Below the pieces are notes generated by a model, which worked only from the letters and a program-made list of their open reading frames with translations, was not told the DNA's origin and made no database searches. 64,000 bases of DNA from JAFALK01 sp042701975 (GTDB lineage: Bacteria > Pseudomonadota > Gammaproteobacteria > Burkholderiales > Burkholderiaceae_C). The stretch lies in the NCBI GenBank assembly GCA_042701975.1, contig CP170561.1:4402001-4466000 (forward strand), in the 5' to 3' direction. This document shows, one piece after another, positions 34,142-45,909 of the stretch; position 1 is the stretch's first letter, and each line of letters begins with the position of its first letter. A program made the position numbers and the translations under genes.

Positions 34142-35836
34142 TCAGCGCTTGAGCGCAGCTTCGCGGATCGCCGTGAGGCTGCTGCGGCTCGTGGACACAT
34201 CGCTGGAGAGCTTCAGGTGGATCAGCGTCGGCTTGTCCGAAGCCAGGGCCGCACGCAGCGCGGGCTCGAAGCCATCGGTGCGATCGACCACCGAGCCCGA
34301 GTTCCAGCCGTACGCGCGGGCCAGCGCGGCGAAGTCGGGGTTGAACAGATCGCTGCCCGCCACGCGGCCCGGGTACTCGCGCTCCTGGTGCATGCGAATC
34401 GTGCCGTAGGTGCCGTTGTCCACCACGATGCTGATGAGCTTCTTGGCGCCATAGCCCGTGGCTGTGGCCAGCTCCTGGCCGGTCATGAGGAAGTCGCCGT
34501 CGCCCGCGATGTTGACCACCCAGCGATCGGTCAGCAGCGCTGCTGCCACCGCCGCCGGCACGCCATAGCCCATGGCGCCGCTGGTGGGCGCGAGCTGGAC
34601 TTTGCCGTGCTGCTGCAGGCCTTCGTACTGATGGAAGCGGTGCAGCCAGCCGCTGTAGTTGCCGGCGCCGTTGGTGTAGATCGTGCCTTCGGGCATGTGC
34701 GTGTTCAGCAGCTGCACGACGGTCGTCATGTCCAGCGGCGTCACGGGCTTTTGCACGAGGTTGGCCTGGTAGTCAGCGTTGGCCGCTTCGGTCCATACGG
34801 CCCAGCTCACACTCGACGGCGCAGGCATGGTGGCCAAGGCCGGCGCGGCGCAGGCCATGCTGGCATTGATCATCAGGTCGGCGGTGTACACGCGGCCGAG
34901 CTCTTCGGCGCCCGCGTGGATGTGCACCAGCTGCTGCGCCGGCCGCGGGGCCTGCAGCAGCGTGTAGCCGTTGGTGGTCATCTCGCCCAGGCGCGGTCCG
35001 ATGGCGATGATGAGATCGGCCTCCTTCACGCGCGCAGCCAGCCTGGGATTGATGCCGATGCCCACATCGCCCGCGTAATTCGGATGGCGGTTGTCGAAGG
35101 TGTCTTGGAAGCGGAAGGCGCAGCCCACGGGCAGCTGCCAGTTCTCGGCAAAGCGCTCGAGCGCTTGGGCAGCCTCGGCAGTCCAGCCACCACCGCCGGC
35201 GATCACCAGCGGCCGCTTCGCGGCCAGCAGGCGCTCGCGCAGGCTCTGCAGCGCCTGCGGTGCGGGCCAGGCCAGCGCGGGTTCCGCGCGCGGCAGCACG
35301 GGAGCGCTGATGGCCTTGGTGAGCATGTCTTCGGGCAGCACGAGCACCACCGGGCCGGGGCGGCCCTGCATGGCAGTGTGGAAGGCGCGGGCCACGTACT
35401 CGGGCAGGCGCTCCGGATCGTGGATCTCTCCCACCCACTTGGCCATGCCCAGCGTGCCGGGGCCGAACATCTGGCGGTAATCGACCTCCTGGAAGGCCTC
35501 GCGGTCGCGTTGGTCAGACGCCACCTGGCCGATGAAGAGGATCATCGGCGTGCTGTCCTGGAAGGCCGTGTGCAGGCCGATGGAGGCGTTGGTGGCGCCC
35601 GGGCCGCGCGTCACGAAACAGATGCCCGGACGGCCGCTCAGCTTGCCTTGCGCTTCCGCCATGAAGGCAGCACCGCCCTCCTGTCGGCAAGCGACGAAAC
35701 GGATCTTGTCGCCGTGCTCATGGAAGCCGTCGAGAACGGCAAGAAAACTTTCACCGGGGACACCGAAGGCGGTGCTGACGCCCTGTTCGATCAGGGCTTC
35801 GACAAGGACGTGGCCTGCAAGACGAGATGTGTTCAT
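34142..35836 (-). CDS. Thiamine-diphosphate-dependent enzyme (acetolactate-synthase-like)
   Basis: This 564-residue ThDP enzyme has the pyrimidine-domain catalytic Glu in ACRQEGGAAFMAEA, a central domain (about 190-330) and the PP domain with GDGDFLMTGQEL and DNGTYG (ThDP motif). The family includes acetolactate synthase, benzoylformate decarboxylase and oxalyl-CoA decarboxylase; the substrate is not fixed by sight. No small subunit follows. Its ATG overlaps the MFS gene stop by four bases. A longer frame to 36403 is a shadow of the MFS gene. Confidence 0.85.
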   Translation of the reverse strand: MNTSRLAGHVLVEALIEQGVSTAFGVPGESFLAVLDGFHEHGDKIRFVACRQEGGAAFMAEAQGKLSGRPGICFVTRGPGATNASIGLHTAFQDSTPMILFIGQVASDQRDREAFQEVDYRQMFGPGTLGMAKWVGEIHDPERLPEYVARAFHTAMQGRPGPVVLVLPEDMLTKAISAPVLPRAEPALAWPAPQALQSLRERLLAAKRPLVIAGGGGWTAEAAQALERFAENWQLPVGCAFRFQDTFDNRHPNYAGDVGIGINPRLAARVKEADLIIAIGPRLGEMTTNGYTLLQAPRPAQQLVHIHAGAEELGRVYTADLMINASMACAAPALATMPAPSSVSWAVWTEAANADYQANLVQKPVTPLDMTTVVQLLNTHMPEGTIYTNGAGNYSGWLHRFHQYEGLQQHGKVQLAPTSGAMGYGVPAAVAAALLTDRWVVNIAGDGDFLMTGQELATATGYGAKKLISIVVDNGTYGTIRMHQEREYPGRVAGSDLFNPDFAALARAYGWNSGSVVDRTDGFEPALRAALASDKPTLIHLKLSSDVSTSRSSLTAIREAALKR

Positions 35837-37080
35837 GCAGCGGACTTTAGCGCCCGCTTCCTGACGATGCCGATCCCGACCATTCCAGCCGATGCAATGC
35901 CCATGAGCAGGGTGACCGCCGAGCCTGCGAAAACCCAGGCTGGCTGGCCGCGGTCCATCATCAGGCCGAAGACCGGGGCGCCGAGCGCAAAGCCCACGTC
36001 CAGGCCCGAATACACGGTGCCGTAGACGCGGCCGGTGGCGCCGGGCGGGGCGGCACGCTTGATCAGCATGTCGCGCGAGGGGCCGGCGATGCCGGTGCCG
36101 AAACCGGCCAATGCCGCCGCTCCCGCAGCCAGCAGCCCCGGCAGCGCGCCACTGGCAGTCAGCAAGAGCAGCAACGCGGCCAGCGCCATCGCGGCGGCGA
36201 TCGTGCGCTCCAGCCGATCGACCTTGCCAACGAGGAAGCCGCCCACCACCATGCCCGCCGCACCACAGAGCATGTAGCCGGTGACGACGTAGGCCGTGAG
36301 GTCCAGCGGCAGACCGTACATCTGCTGCAGCGCCGGGCTGGCGAAGCTCTGGATCGCGGTCAGCGCCATCGTGCTCCAGAAGAAGAAAGAGAAACACAGC
36401 CATACCGAGGGCAGCTTCAGGAAGGCCATGGGGTGTTCGCCCTGAGGCGCGGCTTCAGCCTTGTGCCAACTGCCCTGCTTGTCGTCGATGAGATCGCGCT
36501 GCCAGGCGAGCAGGCCCATCACGGTCAGCGCCACCAGGGCCGTGCCGACATAGGCCATGCGCCAGTTGCCGGTGGCATGCCAGATGCCGATCGAGAACAC
36601 CGGCGCAAAGGCCCAGCCGAGGTTGCCCGTAATGCCGTGCACCGAGAACGCATGGCCCAGCCGCGGCTGCGAGACGCGCTTGTTCAGGATAGTGAAGTCA
36701 ATCGGATGGAAGGGGCAGTTGCCGAGACCCGCCAGCGCAGCGGCCAGCATCAGGCCGCTGAAGCCCTGAGCCGTGCCGGCGGCGATGGACGCCAGCACGA
36801 AGCAGGAGAGCGCCAGGAACAGCACCGGCCGTGCGCCGAAGCGGTCGACCACGAAGCCGGCCAGCGCCTGGCCGATGCCCGAGACGATGAAGAAGGTCGT
36901 GACCAGCAGACCCAGTTCGGCAAAGCTGTAGCCGAACTCGGCCTGCAGCGCCGGGAACAACGGCACCAGCAGCAGGTGAAAGAAGTGCGAGGTGCCGTGC
37001 GCCAGGCCGATCAGGCTGATCGTGCCGTAGTCGCGGCGGCTCCGGGTGCGCTCGTCGAGCGTGAGGACAGCGGTGTTCAT
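35833..37080 (-). CDS. MFS transporter
   Basis: This 415-residue membrane protein has about twelve hydrophobic helices. The front has ISLIGLAHGTSHFFHLLLVPLFPALQAEFG, the A-motif-like VDRFGARPV follows helix 2, and a long loop of about 30 polar residues divides the halves. It probably exchanges a small organic molecule; the substrate is not known, but coupling to the ThDP enzyme suggests an organic acid. It is divergent from the AraC regulator across 70 bases. Confidence 0.85.
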   Translation of the reverse strand: MNTAVLTLDERTRSRRDYGTISLIGLAHGTSHFFHLLLVPLFPALQAEFGYSFAELGLLVTTFFIVSGIGQALAGFVVDRFGARPVLFLALSCFVLASIAAGTAQGFSGLMLAAALAGLGNCPFHPIDFTILNKRVSQPRLGHAFSVHGITGNLGWAFAPVFSIGIWHATGNWRMAYVGTALVALTVMGLLAWQRDLIDDKQGSWHKAEAAPQGEHPMAFLKLPSVWLCFSFFFWSTMALTAIQSFASPALQQMYGLPLDLTAYVVTGYMLCGAAGMVVGGFLVGKVDRLERTIAAAMALAALLLLLTASGALPGLLAAGAAALAGFGTGIAGPSRDMLIKRAAPPGATGRVYGTVYSGLDVGFALGAPVFGLMMDRGQPAWVFAGSAVTLLMGIASAGMVGIGIVRKRALKSAA

Positions 37081-37150
37081 GGACCGTATCGTGACAAAGG
37101 CGGGGTCGACCGAGTTACGATGGCTGGTCGTCTTCTATCGAATTTGAGCC

Positions 37151-37954
37151 ATGAAGCGCGCGCTTGTCCCCCCTATCGATCCCGAGGCCTACGCCCCGAC
37201 GCTTGAGCGCCCCTTGCGCGGCAAGCTGCGCACGCTGCGCCAGCAGGCCCAGATCCAGCCGCACACGCACGACTGGGCGCAGCTGGTGTTCTCGACCCAG
37301 GGCGCGCTGCATGTGCAGGCGGCGGACAGCACCTACATCGTGCCGCCCTCGCGCGCCGTGTGGGTGGCGCCGAACGTGGAGCACACCACCGGCGCCATCG
37401 AGGAAGCGCAGCTGCACACCATCTACTTCGCGCCGTCTCTGCTGCCGGGGCCGGACTGGCAGACCTGCCGCGTCATCGAGGTCACGCCGCTGCTGCGCGA
37501 GCTGGCGCAGCAGCTGGACCACCAGTCCGACCACCAATCCGAAGCGGCACCGGAACCTGAACGCGAGAAGCTGCTCAGCGAGCTGATCGTGAACGAGCTG
37601 CGCCGCGCGCGCACGCTGGCGCTGGGCATCGCCCTGCCCCAGGACACGCGGCTGCGGCGCCTGTGCGAGGCGATGCTGGCCGAGCCGGGCCTGCACGCCA
37701 GCCTGGAGGATTGGGCGGCCAGCAGCGGCGCGAGTCCGCGCACGGTATCGCGCCTGTTCCGGCAGCAGCTGGGCGTTTCCTTCGCGCAGTGGCGCTCGCA
37801 GGTGCTGCTGGCCCACGCGCTGTCGATGGCGGCGCGCAAGAAGTCGATGAAGGTGATTGCGGCCGAGCTCGGCTATGCCAGCGCCAGCGCCTTCACGGCG
37901 ATGGTGACGCGCACGATGGGCATGCCGCCGAGTCAGTTCTTCGCGAGGGCCTGA
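37151..37954 (+). CDS. AraC-family regulator with cupin sensor domain
   Basis: This 267-residue regulator has an N-terminal cupin-like domain (about 20-100, with QIQPHTHDWAQLVFSTQG) and a C-terminal AraC-type DNA-binding domain (about 165-265, two HTHs, with SLEDWAASSGASPRTVSRLFRQ and MKVIAAELGYASASAFTAM). Divergence from the MFS gene, with only 70 bases between, suggests it controls that operon. The end overlaps the convergent gph gene by 22 bases. Confidence 0.9.
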   Translation: MKRALVPPIDPEAYAPTLERPLRGKLRTLRQQAQIQPHTHDWAQLVFSTQGALHVQAADSTYIVPPSRAVWVAPNVEHTTGAIEEAQLHTIYFAPSLLPGPDWQTCRVIEVTPLLRELAQQLDHQSDHQSEAAPEPEREKLLSELIVNELRRARTLALGIALPQDTRLRRLCEAMLAEPGLHASLEDWAASSGASPRTVSRLFRQQLGVSFAQWRSQVLLAHALSMAARKKSMKVIAAELGYASASAFTAMVTRTMGMPPSQFFARA

Positions 37955-38607
37955 AACGCGATCTCGTGAAGCGCTTCGGGCGTTTCGACCAGGTGGTCGG
38001 CGCCCCACTCTTCGATGGGCCGGCCTGCATCGACATAGCCCCAGCGCACGGCCACGGTGAGCATGCCCGCAGCGCGGCCGGCGATCACGTCGCGCTCGTC
38101 ATCGCCGACGTAGATGCAGTCTTCAGGGACAACGCCGGCCCGACGTGCGGCTTCGAGCAAGGGCGCCGGGTGGGGCTTGCGGTGCGGTGTGCTGTCGCCT
38201 CCGATGATCACCGCAGCCCGCTCAGCCAACCCCAGGCCTTTGCAGACCGGCAGTGCATAACGCTCGGCCTTGTTGGTGACGATGCCGAAGCATTGTTCGC
38301 GCAGAGCGAATTGCTCCAACAATTGCGCGACAGCAGGAAACACGAAAGTCTCGCGCAGCAGGCGTGCCTCGTATTCGACAAACCATTCGGCCTTGAGCGG
38401 TTCGAAGTCCGCATGCCCAGGCGCGATGCCGAAGGCCGCGCCGAGCATGCCGCGTGCGCCGGAGCCGACATGAGGCCGCAAATGCGCAAGTGGCAGCGCA
38501 GGCAGGCCGCGCCGCAGCAGCATCTCGTTGGTGGCCCCGGCCAGATCGGGCGCGCTGTCGATGAGCGTGCCGTCGAGGTCGAAGAGGATCAGCCGGGCTT
38601 GCGGCAC
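37933..38607 (-). CDS. gph: Phosphoglycolate phosphatase
   Basis: This 224-residue HAD hydrolase has the nucleophile motif LFDLDGTLIDSAPDL at the front, VTNK as the second motif, and a later GDDERDV metal loop with KPHPAPLL. It removes phosphate from phosphoglycolate and similar products of DNA repair and metabolism. The start is a GTG at 38607, which lies inside ubiG by 19 bases, so the two are coupled. The place next to ubiG is typical of the order. Confidence 0.9.
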   Translation of the reverse strand: MPQARLILFDLDGTLIDSAPDLAGATNEMLLRRGLPALPLAHLRPHVGSGARGMLGAAFGIAPGHADFEPLKAEWFVEYEARLLRETFVFPAVAQLLEQFALREQCFGIVTNKAERYALPVCKGLGLAERAAVIIGGDSTPHRKPHPAPLLEAARRAGVVPEDCIYVGDDERDVIAGRAAGMLTVAVRWGYVDAGRPIEEWGADHLVETPEALHEIAFQALAKN

Positions 38608-39299
38608 GCCAGCAGATAGTTGACGTCGGTGTCAGCGCCGAGCTTGTACGCCTGCGTCAGCGGGTTGTACGTCAGCCCCTTGCTGGAATGCAGCTCCAGG
38701 CCGGCCTCGCGGCACATGGCGGCCAGCTCGCTCGGCTTGATGAAGCGTGCGTACTCGTGCGTGCCGGCCGGCAGCATCTTGAGCACGTACTCAGCGCCGA
38801 CGATGGCGAGCAGGAAGCTCTTCACGTTGCGGTTCAGCGTCGAGAGGAACACCCAGCCGCCAGGCTTGACGAGCTGGCCCAGCGCGCGCACGACGGACGC
38901 CGGATCAGGCACGTGTTCGAGCATTTCCATGCAGGTGACGACGTCGAAGCTGGCCGGCATTTCGGCAGCCAGGGCCTCGACGGCGATCTCGCGGTACTCG
39001 ATGTTCTCGGTGCCCGCTTCCATCGCGTGCAACTGGGCGACCTTGAGCGGCTTGGTCGAGAGGTCAATACCCAGCGTGCGGGCCGCGCCTTTGCGGGCGA
39101 TCGAATCGGTGAGGATGCCGCCACCGCAACCGACGTCGAGCACCGCCTTGCCCTTCAGCGGCGCCAACGAATCGATCCAGTTCAAACGCAATGGATTGAT
39201 CTGATGCAGGGGCTTGAACTCGCTCTCGGGGTCCCACCAGCGATGGGCCAACTCGCCGAACTTGGCGAGCTCTTGGGGGTCGGCGTTGACAGTACTCAT
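38589..39299 (-). CDS. ubiG: Ubiquinone biosynthesis O-methyltransferase
   Basis: This 236-residue SAM methyltransferase has VLDVGCGGGILTDSIAR (motif I), and the UbiG-type helix start FGELAHRWWDPESEFKPLH. It makes two O-methylations in ubiquinone synthesis. The ATG at 39299 is taken; a TTG three codons upstream would add little. It is followed by gph with a 19-base overlap. A short 12-base tandem repeat lies just upstream. Confidence 0.95.
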   Translation of the reverse strand: MSTVNADPQELAKFGELAHRWWDPESEFKPLHQINPLRLNWIDSLAPLKGKAVLDVGCGGGILTDSIARKGAARTLGIDLSTKPLKVAQLHAMEAGTENIEYREIAVEALAAEMPASFDVVTCMEMLEHVPDPASVVRALGQLVKPGGWVFLSTLNRNVKSFLLAIVGAEYVLKMLPAGTHEYARFIKPSELAAMCREAGLELHSSKGLTYNPLTQAYKLGADTDVNYLLACRKPG

Positions 39300-39305
39300 G
39301 GCGGC

Positions 39306-39340
39306 CAATTCTCGGGCAATTTCTCGAGCAATTTCTCAGG
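39306..39340. repeat. Three tandem 12-base units upstream of ubiG
   Basis: CAATTCTCGGG, CAATTTCTCGAG and CAATTTCTCAGG follow each other between the ubiG start and the ompA terminator. The units are 11-12 bases with few differences. They could be regulatory or just a slippage product; they lie in the ubiG leader on the minus strand. Confidence 0.6.
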
Positions 39341-39341
39341 C

Positions 39342-39367
39342 AAAAAAAAGCCCCGCCGGAGCGGGGC
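39342..39367 (-). terminator. Intrinsic terminator after ompA
   Basis: On the minus strand GCCCCGC pairs with GCGGGGC across a four-base loop (39357-39360), followed by eight T. It lies 45 bases after the ompA stop and separates ompA from ubiG on the same strand. Confidence 0.9.
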
Positions 39368-39412
39368 CTGTCTGACAGACAGCGTGCTGCGGGGCCGGAG
39401 CCCCGCAAGGCA

Positions 39413-40078
39413 TCACTGCTTCTTCATGACGGTGTGCGTACCGACCACTTCGATCTCGACGCGGCGGTTCTTGGCACGGCCGGCATCAGACTTGTTGTCG
39501 GCCACGGGCTGCTTCTCGCCCTTGCCTTCGGTGTAGATGCGGTTCTTCTCGATGCCCTTGCCGACCAGGTAGGACTTGACGGCTTCAGCACGACGCACCG
39601 ACAGCTTCTGGTTGTAGGCATCGGTACCGATGGAGTCGGTGTGACCCACGGCGATGATGACTTCCAGCGTGACCTTGGAGATCTTGTCAACCAGATCGTC
39701 CAGCTTGGCCTTGCCTTCCGGCTTCAGGACGGACTTGTCGAAGTCGAACAGCGCATCGGCGCCGTAGGTGATCTTCTCGGTGATCGCGACCGGAGCGGGC
39801 GGGGGAGGCGGCGGCTTGACGGGCTCAACCGGGGGAGCCACCGGGGCAGCGACCGGAGCGGGCGGGGGAGCCACGACCGGAGCCGGGGCGCCGTCGCAGC
39901 CCGGAGCTGCCGTCGCGGGCGTCCAGAAGGCATCGCGCCAGCACAGTTCATTCGTGCCGTTCTTCCAAACGGTGCCGTCGGTAGCACGCCAATTGTCGAT
40001 GCTCTGCTGCGCCTGAGCACCCGAAGCCGCCACCATAGCGACTGCAAACAGCGACGCCACACGATTCAATTTCTTCAT
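39413..40078 (-). CDS. ompA: OmpA-family outer membrane protein
   Basis: This 221-residue protein has a Sec signal peptide (about 1-23). An N-terminal stretch with two cysteines (NELCWRDAFW and APGCDG) is followed by a Pro/Ala/Val linker. The C-terminal OmpA domain (about 100-215) has DALFDFDKSVLKPEGKAKL, VGHTDSIGTDAYN and the closing NRRVEIEV. There is no eight-strand barrel; this short OmpA layout is common in betaproteobacteria upstream of ubiG. It binds peptidoglycan and is likely abundant. A strong terminator follows. Confidence 0.92.
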   Translation of the reverse strand: MKKLNRVASLFAVAMVAASGAQAQQSIDNWRATDGTVWKNGTNELCWRDAFWTPATAAPGCDGAPAPVVAPPPAPVAAPVAPPVEPVKPPPPPPAPVAITEKITYGADALFDFDKSVLKPEGKAKLDDLVDKISKVTLEVIIAVGHTDSIGTDAYNQKLSVRRAEAVKSYLVGKGIEKNRIYTEGKGEKQPVADNKSDAGRAKNRRVEIEVVGTHTVMKKQ

Positions 40079-40378
40079 GATTCTCCTCTCACGGATTTGC
40101 CGCAGTTGCCCTGCGTATGTCCTGGGTCGTCCAACAAAACCTCGGGATAACCGGACGCAGCGGCGTTTCAGCGCGCTACGGCTACGGGTTTATCCCAGGG
40201 ACCAATCGATTGTGCCATGCAGGCCTTGGTACTCACGCATTGTGGAGGTCTCCGTCAGATGGCTTGGTGACGATGTTGCACCGCTGCTACAGCAGCGCCG
40301 CACTTAGAATCTTTCCTTTCGGCCAAATCAATAAGGCCGGTGCGCTTGCCGTACCGACTTACAGCTCAAGAAGCACGC
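40079..40378. promoter_or_regulatory. Divergent region between ompA and gyrA
   Basis: About 300 bases separate the two start codons. No gene is seen. A TAGAAT hexamer near 40305 is a candidate -10 for gyrA, but no -35 at the right distance is strong. A palindrome GCTGCTACAGCAGC near 40280 overlaps this region and could be a regulator site. The ompA side carries GAGAGGAG as a ribosome site before its ATG. Confidence 0.4.
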
Positions 40379-43018
<2,640 letters not shown>

Positions 43019-43022
43019 GCAC

Positions 43023-43661
43023 TTGAAGCACTCTCTCAAGCTCGTCGCCGCTGCCGGCCTGATCGCCTTCAGCACTCTTGCCGCCGCTCAGGGCACCACG
43101 CCCGCTGCAGCCCCGGCAGCTGCGACCTCGCCGGCCAAGAAGGCCCTGATCGACAAGATGCTCGTCATGCAGCAACCCGGCCTGGAAATGCTGGCACGCG
43201 AGCTGGTTCAGCGCCCGCTGGTGCCGCTGATGCAGCAAGCCGCCGGTGCCCTGCAGCAAGTTCCCGCCGACAAGCGCGAGGCCACCGCCAAGTCGCTGGA
43301 TGCCGACGTCAAGAAGTTCGTCGAAGAATCGGTCGCCACGCTCAAGCCCAGCGCCGTCAAGCTCGCGCCGAGCACCATCGGCACCCTGATGGATGAGCGC
43401 TTCACGGAAGACGAACTGCGCACCATCGTGGCCTGGTTCGAATCGCCGGCAAGCAAGAAGTTCGCGACCGTGCAGCCCGACATGCAAAAGGCCCTGGTCG
43501 AGAAGATGATGGCCGAGAACGGCACGGCGCTGGACGCCAAGTTCAAGACGCTGCAGCAGACCCTGGGCAAGACGCTGCAGACGGCAGCCGGCCAGGCGCC
43601 CCAACAGTCCGCCACCAAGCCGGCCCCCGCCGCCAGCAAGGCCGCTCCCGCCAAGAAGTGA
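43023..43661 (+). CDS. DUF2059 family secreted protein
   Basis: This 212-residue protein has a Sec signal peptide (about 1-22, cleavage near AAAQ). The DUF2059 region includes KKALIDKMLVMQQPGLEML and MDERFTEDELRTIVAWFESPASKKF. The tail is Ala/Pro/Lys-rich. It is periplasmic with unknown function. The start is a TTG at 43023 with AAGGA seven to eleven bases before it. It sits tightly between gyrA and serC and its stop overlaps the serC start by one base. Confidence 0.9.
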   Translation: MKHSLKLVAAAGLIAFSTLAAAQGTTPAAAPAAATSPAKKALIDKMLVMQQPGLEMLARELVQRPLVPLMQQAAGALQQVPADKREATAKSLDADVKKFVEESVATLKPSAVKLAPSTIGTLMDERFTEDELRTIVAWFESPASKKFATVQPDMQKALVEKMMAENGTALDAKFKTLQQTLGKTLQTAAGQAPQQSATKPAPAASKAAPAKK

Positions 43662-44746
43662 TGAGCTCAGCAGGACCTCGCCCCTACAACTTCTCCGCCG
43701 GCCCGGCCGTCCTGCCCGAGCCTGTACTTCAACAAGTCGCAGCGGAGATGCTGGACTGGCATGGCAGCGGCATGAGCGTGATGGAGATGAGCCATCGCGG
43801 CCGCGAGTTCATCTCCATCTACGAAGAAGCCGAGAGCACGCTGCGCCAGCTGCTCTCGGTGCCGCCCGAGTTCCGCATCCTGTTCATGCAGGGCGGCGGA
43901 CTGGGCGAGAACGCGATCGTGCCGATGAACCTGGCCCGCACGGGCAAGGTGGACGTGGCCGTGACCGGCTCCTGGTCCAAGAAATCTGCCGCCGAGGCAC
44001 GCCGTTATGCCGACGTGCAGGTGGCGACGAACGCCTTCGCGCCCGTCTCCGAATGGCATTTGCGTGAGGACGCGGATTACGTCCACGTCTGCACCAACGA
44101 GACCATCGACGGCATCGAGTTCCACGAGCTGCCGCGCATCAGCACGGCGCCGCTTGTCATCGACTGCTCCTCACACGTGCTGTCTCGCCAGATCGACTGG
44201 TCTCGCGTGGGCTGCGCCTTTGCCGGCGCCCAGAAGAACATCGGCCCGGCCGGCCTGACCATCGTCTTCGTGCGCGAAGACCTGCTCGACCGCGCTCAAG
44301 CCATCTGCCCCAGCGCCTTCAACTACAGGACAGTGGCGGACAACCAGTCCATGTTCAACACGCCGCCCACCTTCGGCATCTACGTGGCAGGGCTCGTGTT
44401 CCAGTGGATCAAGAGCTTCGCCTACGAGGGCAGGTCGGGACTGGCTGCCATCGAGCAGCGCAACATCGACAAGGCCGCCCTGCTCTACTCGGCGCTGGAC
44501 GGCTCCTCGTTTTATGAAAACCGCGTGCCGGCCCATTGCCGCTCACGCATGAACGTGCCCTTCTACCTGAAGGACGAACGTTTGAACGATGCTTTCCTGG
44601 CCGCTGCCAAGGAAGCTCGACTGCTGCAACTCAAAGGCCACAAGTCCGTGGGCGGCATGCGGGCATCGATCTACAACGCGATGCCGCTGGAAGGGGTGCA
44701 AGCCCTTGTCTCATTCCTCGCCGACTTCGAGAAACGCCATGGCTGA
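43661..44746 (+). CDS. serC: Phosphoserine aminotransferase
   Basis: This 361-residue PLP enzyme makes phosphoserine (serine and pyridoxine pathways). The lysine that binds PLP is K192 in AGAQKNIGPAG; the front has NFSAGPAVLPEPVL and the end has VGGMRASIYNAMP. The start at 43661 is the ATG that overlaps the DUF2059 stop by one base. Its end overlaps pheA by eight bases, so three genes here are coupled. Confidence 0.96.
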   Translation: MSSAGPRPYNFSAGPAVLPEPVLQQVAAEMLDWHGSGMSVMEMSHRGREFISIYEEAESTLRQLLSVPPEFRILFMQGGGLGENAIVPMNLARTGKVDVAVTGSWSKKSAAEARRYADVQVATNAFAPVSEWHLREDADYVHVCTNETIDGIEFHELPRISTAPLVIDCSSHVLSRQIDWSRVGCAFAGAQKNIGPAGLTIVFVREDLLDRAQAICPSAFNYRTVADNQSMFNTPPTFGIYVAGLVFQWIKSFAYEGRSGLAAIEQRNIDKAALLYSALDGSSFYENRVPAHCRSRMNVPFYLKDERLNDAFLAAAKEARLLQLKGHKSVGGMRASIYNAMPLEGVQALVSFLADFEKRHG

Positions 44747-45824
44747 CGATGCCCTCAAGGGTCTGCGCGAGCAGATCGACGCACTGGACTCCCAACTGCT
44801 GGACCTGCTGAACCAGCGCGCCCGCGTGGCTGAGAAGGTCGGCGAGATCAAGCGCGTGGAAGGCACGCCCTTCTTCCGCCCCGACCGCGTGGCCCAGGTC
44901 ATCGCCAAGATCAAGTCCGCCAACCCCGGCCCGCTGCGCAGCGAACACGTGGCGGCGATCTGGCGCGAGATCATGAGCGCCTGCCTGGCCCTGGAATCGC
45001 CGCAACGCGTGGCCGTGCTCGGTCCCTTCGGCACCTTCTGCGAACAGGCCGCCATCGAGTACTTCGGCGGTGCGGCCGACCTGATCTATTGCGCCAGCTT
45101 CGACGAAGTCTTCCACGCCACCGCCAGCGGCAGCGCGCAGTACGGTGTGGTCGGCGTGGAGAACATGACCGAGGGCGTGGTGACGCGCTCGCTCGACCTG
45201 TTCCTGCACACGCCCTGCCACGTGGTCGGCGAGGTCAGCCTGCTGATCCGCCACAACCTGCTGCGCAAGGAAAGCGCCATGGGCGGCATCGAAGCCGTTC
45301 TTGCCCATCCGCAGGCGCTGGCGCAGTGCCAGAACTGGCTCAGCAAACACCTGCCCAATGCCGAGCGCCGTGCCGTGTCGAGCAATGCCGAAGGCGCCCG
45401 CCTCGCGGCCGAGAACCCAGCCTATGCCGCCATCGCCAGCGAGCGTGCGGCCACGCTGTTCGGCCTGCACATCGTGGCGCATGCGGTGCAGGACGAGGCA
45501 TACAACCGCACCCGTTTCGCCGTCATCACCCTGCCCCAGACCATGGCCACGCCGCCCGCGACGGGGCGCGACTGCACGAGCTTGATCGTCTCGGTGGCGA
45601 ACAAGCCTGGGGCGATGCATGACCTGCTGGTGCCGTTGAAGAAGTACGGTGTGTCGATGACGCGTCTTGAGTCTCGTCCGGCACGCACCGGGCAGTGGGA
45701 GTACTACTTCTACATGGATCTGGATGGGCATCCGTCGCAGCCGAATGTGGCTGCGGCCCTGGAAGAACTGCGGCAGTTGTGCGCGTTCTACAAGGTGATT
45801 GGGGCGTATCCGGTCAAGGCTTGA
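44739..45824 (+). CDS. pheA: Chorismate mutase / prephenate dehydratase
   Basis: This 361-residue bifunctional P-protein has an AroQ chorismate mutase at about 1-85 (LREQIDALDSQLLDLLNQRA), a prephenate dehydratase at about 92-270 (VAVLGPFGTFCEQAA, ENMTEGVVTRSLDLF) and an ACT regulatory domain at about 285-361 (SLIVSVANKPGAMHDLL, ESRPARTGQWEYYFYMDL). It makes phenylpyruvate, and phenylalanine feedback through the ACT is expected. It overlaps serC by eight bases. Confidence 0.96.
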   Translation: MADDALKGLREQIDALDSQLLDLLNQRARVAEKVGEIKRVEGTPFFRPDRVAQVIAKIKSANPGPLRSEHVAAIWREIMSACLALESPQRVAVLGPFGTFCEQAAIEYFGGAADLIYCASFDEVFHATASGSAQYGVVGVENMTEGVVTRSLDLFLHTPCHVVGEVSLLIRHNLLRKESAMGGIEAVLAHPQALAQCQNWLSKHLPNAERRAVSSNAEGARLAAENPAYAAIASERAATLFGLHIVAHAVQDEAYNRTRFAVITLPQTMATPPATGRDCTSLIVSVANKPGAMHDLLVPLKKYGVSMTRLESRPARTGQWEYYFYMDLDGHPSQPNVAAALEELRQLCAFYKVIGAYPVKA

Positions 45825-45909
45825 CGGCCTACTCCTCGGTCGCGGCTTCTGAGCTGGGGATGCAGCCCGCGGGACTCGCCCCGTGGGCTACACCCTCAGG
45901 CCAGAAGCC

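Noticed and set aside
45850..45900. Hairpin with G-U pairs after pheA as a terminator
   Set aside because: There is no T-run and the stem is imperfect; evidence is too weak to list.
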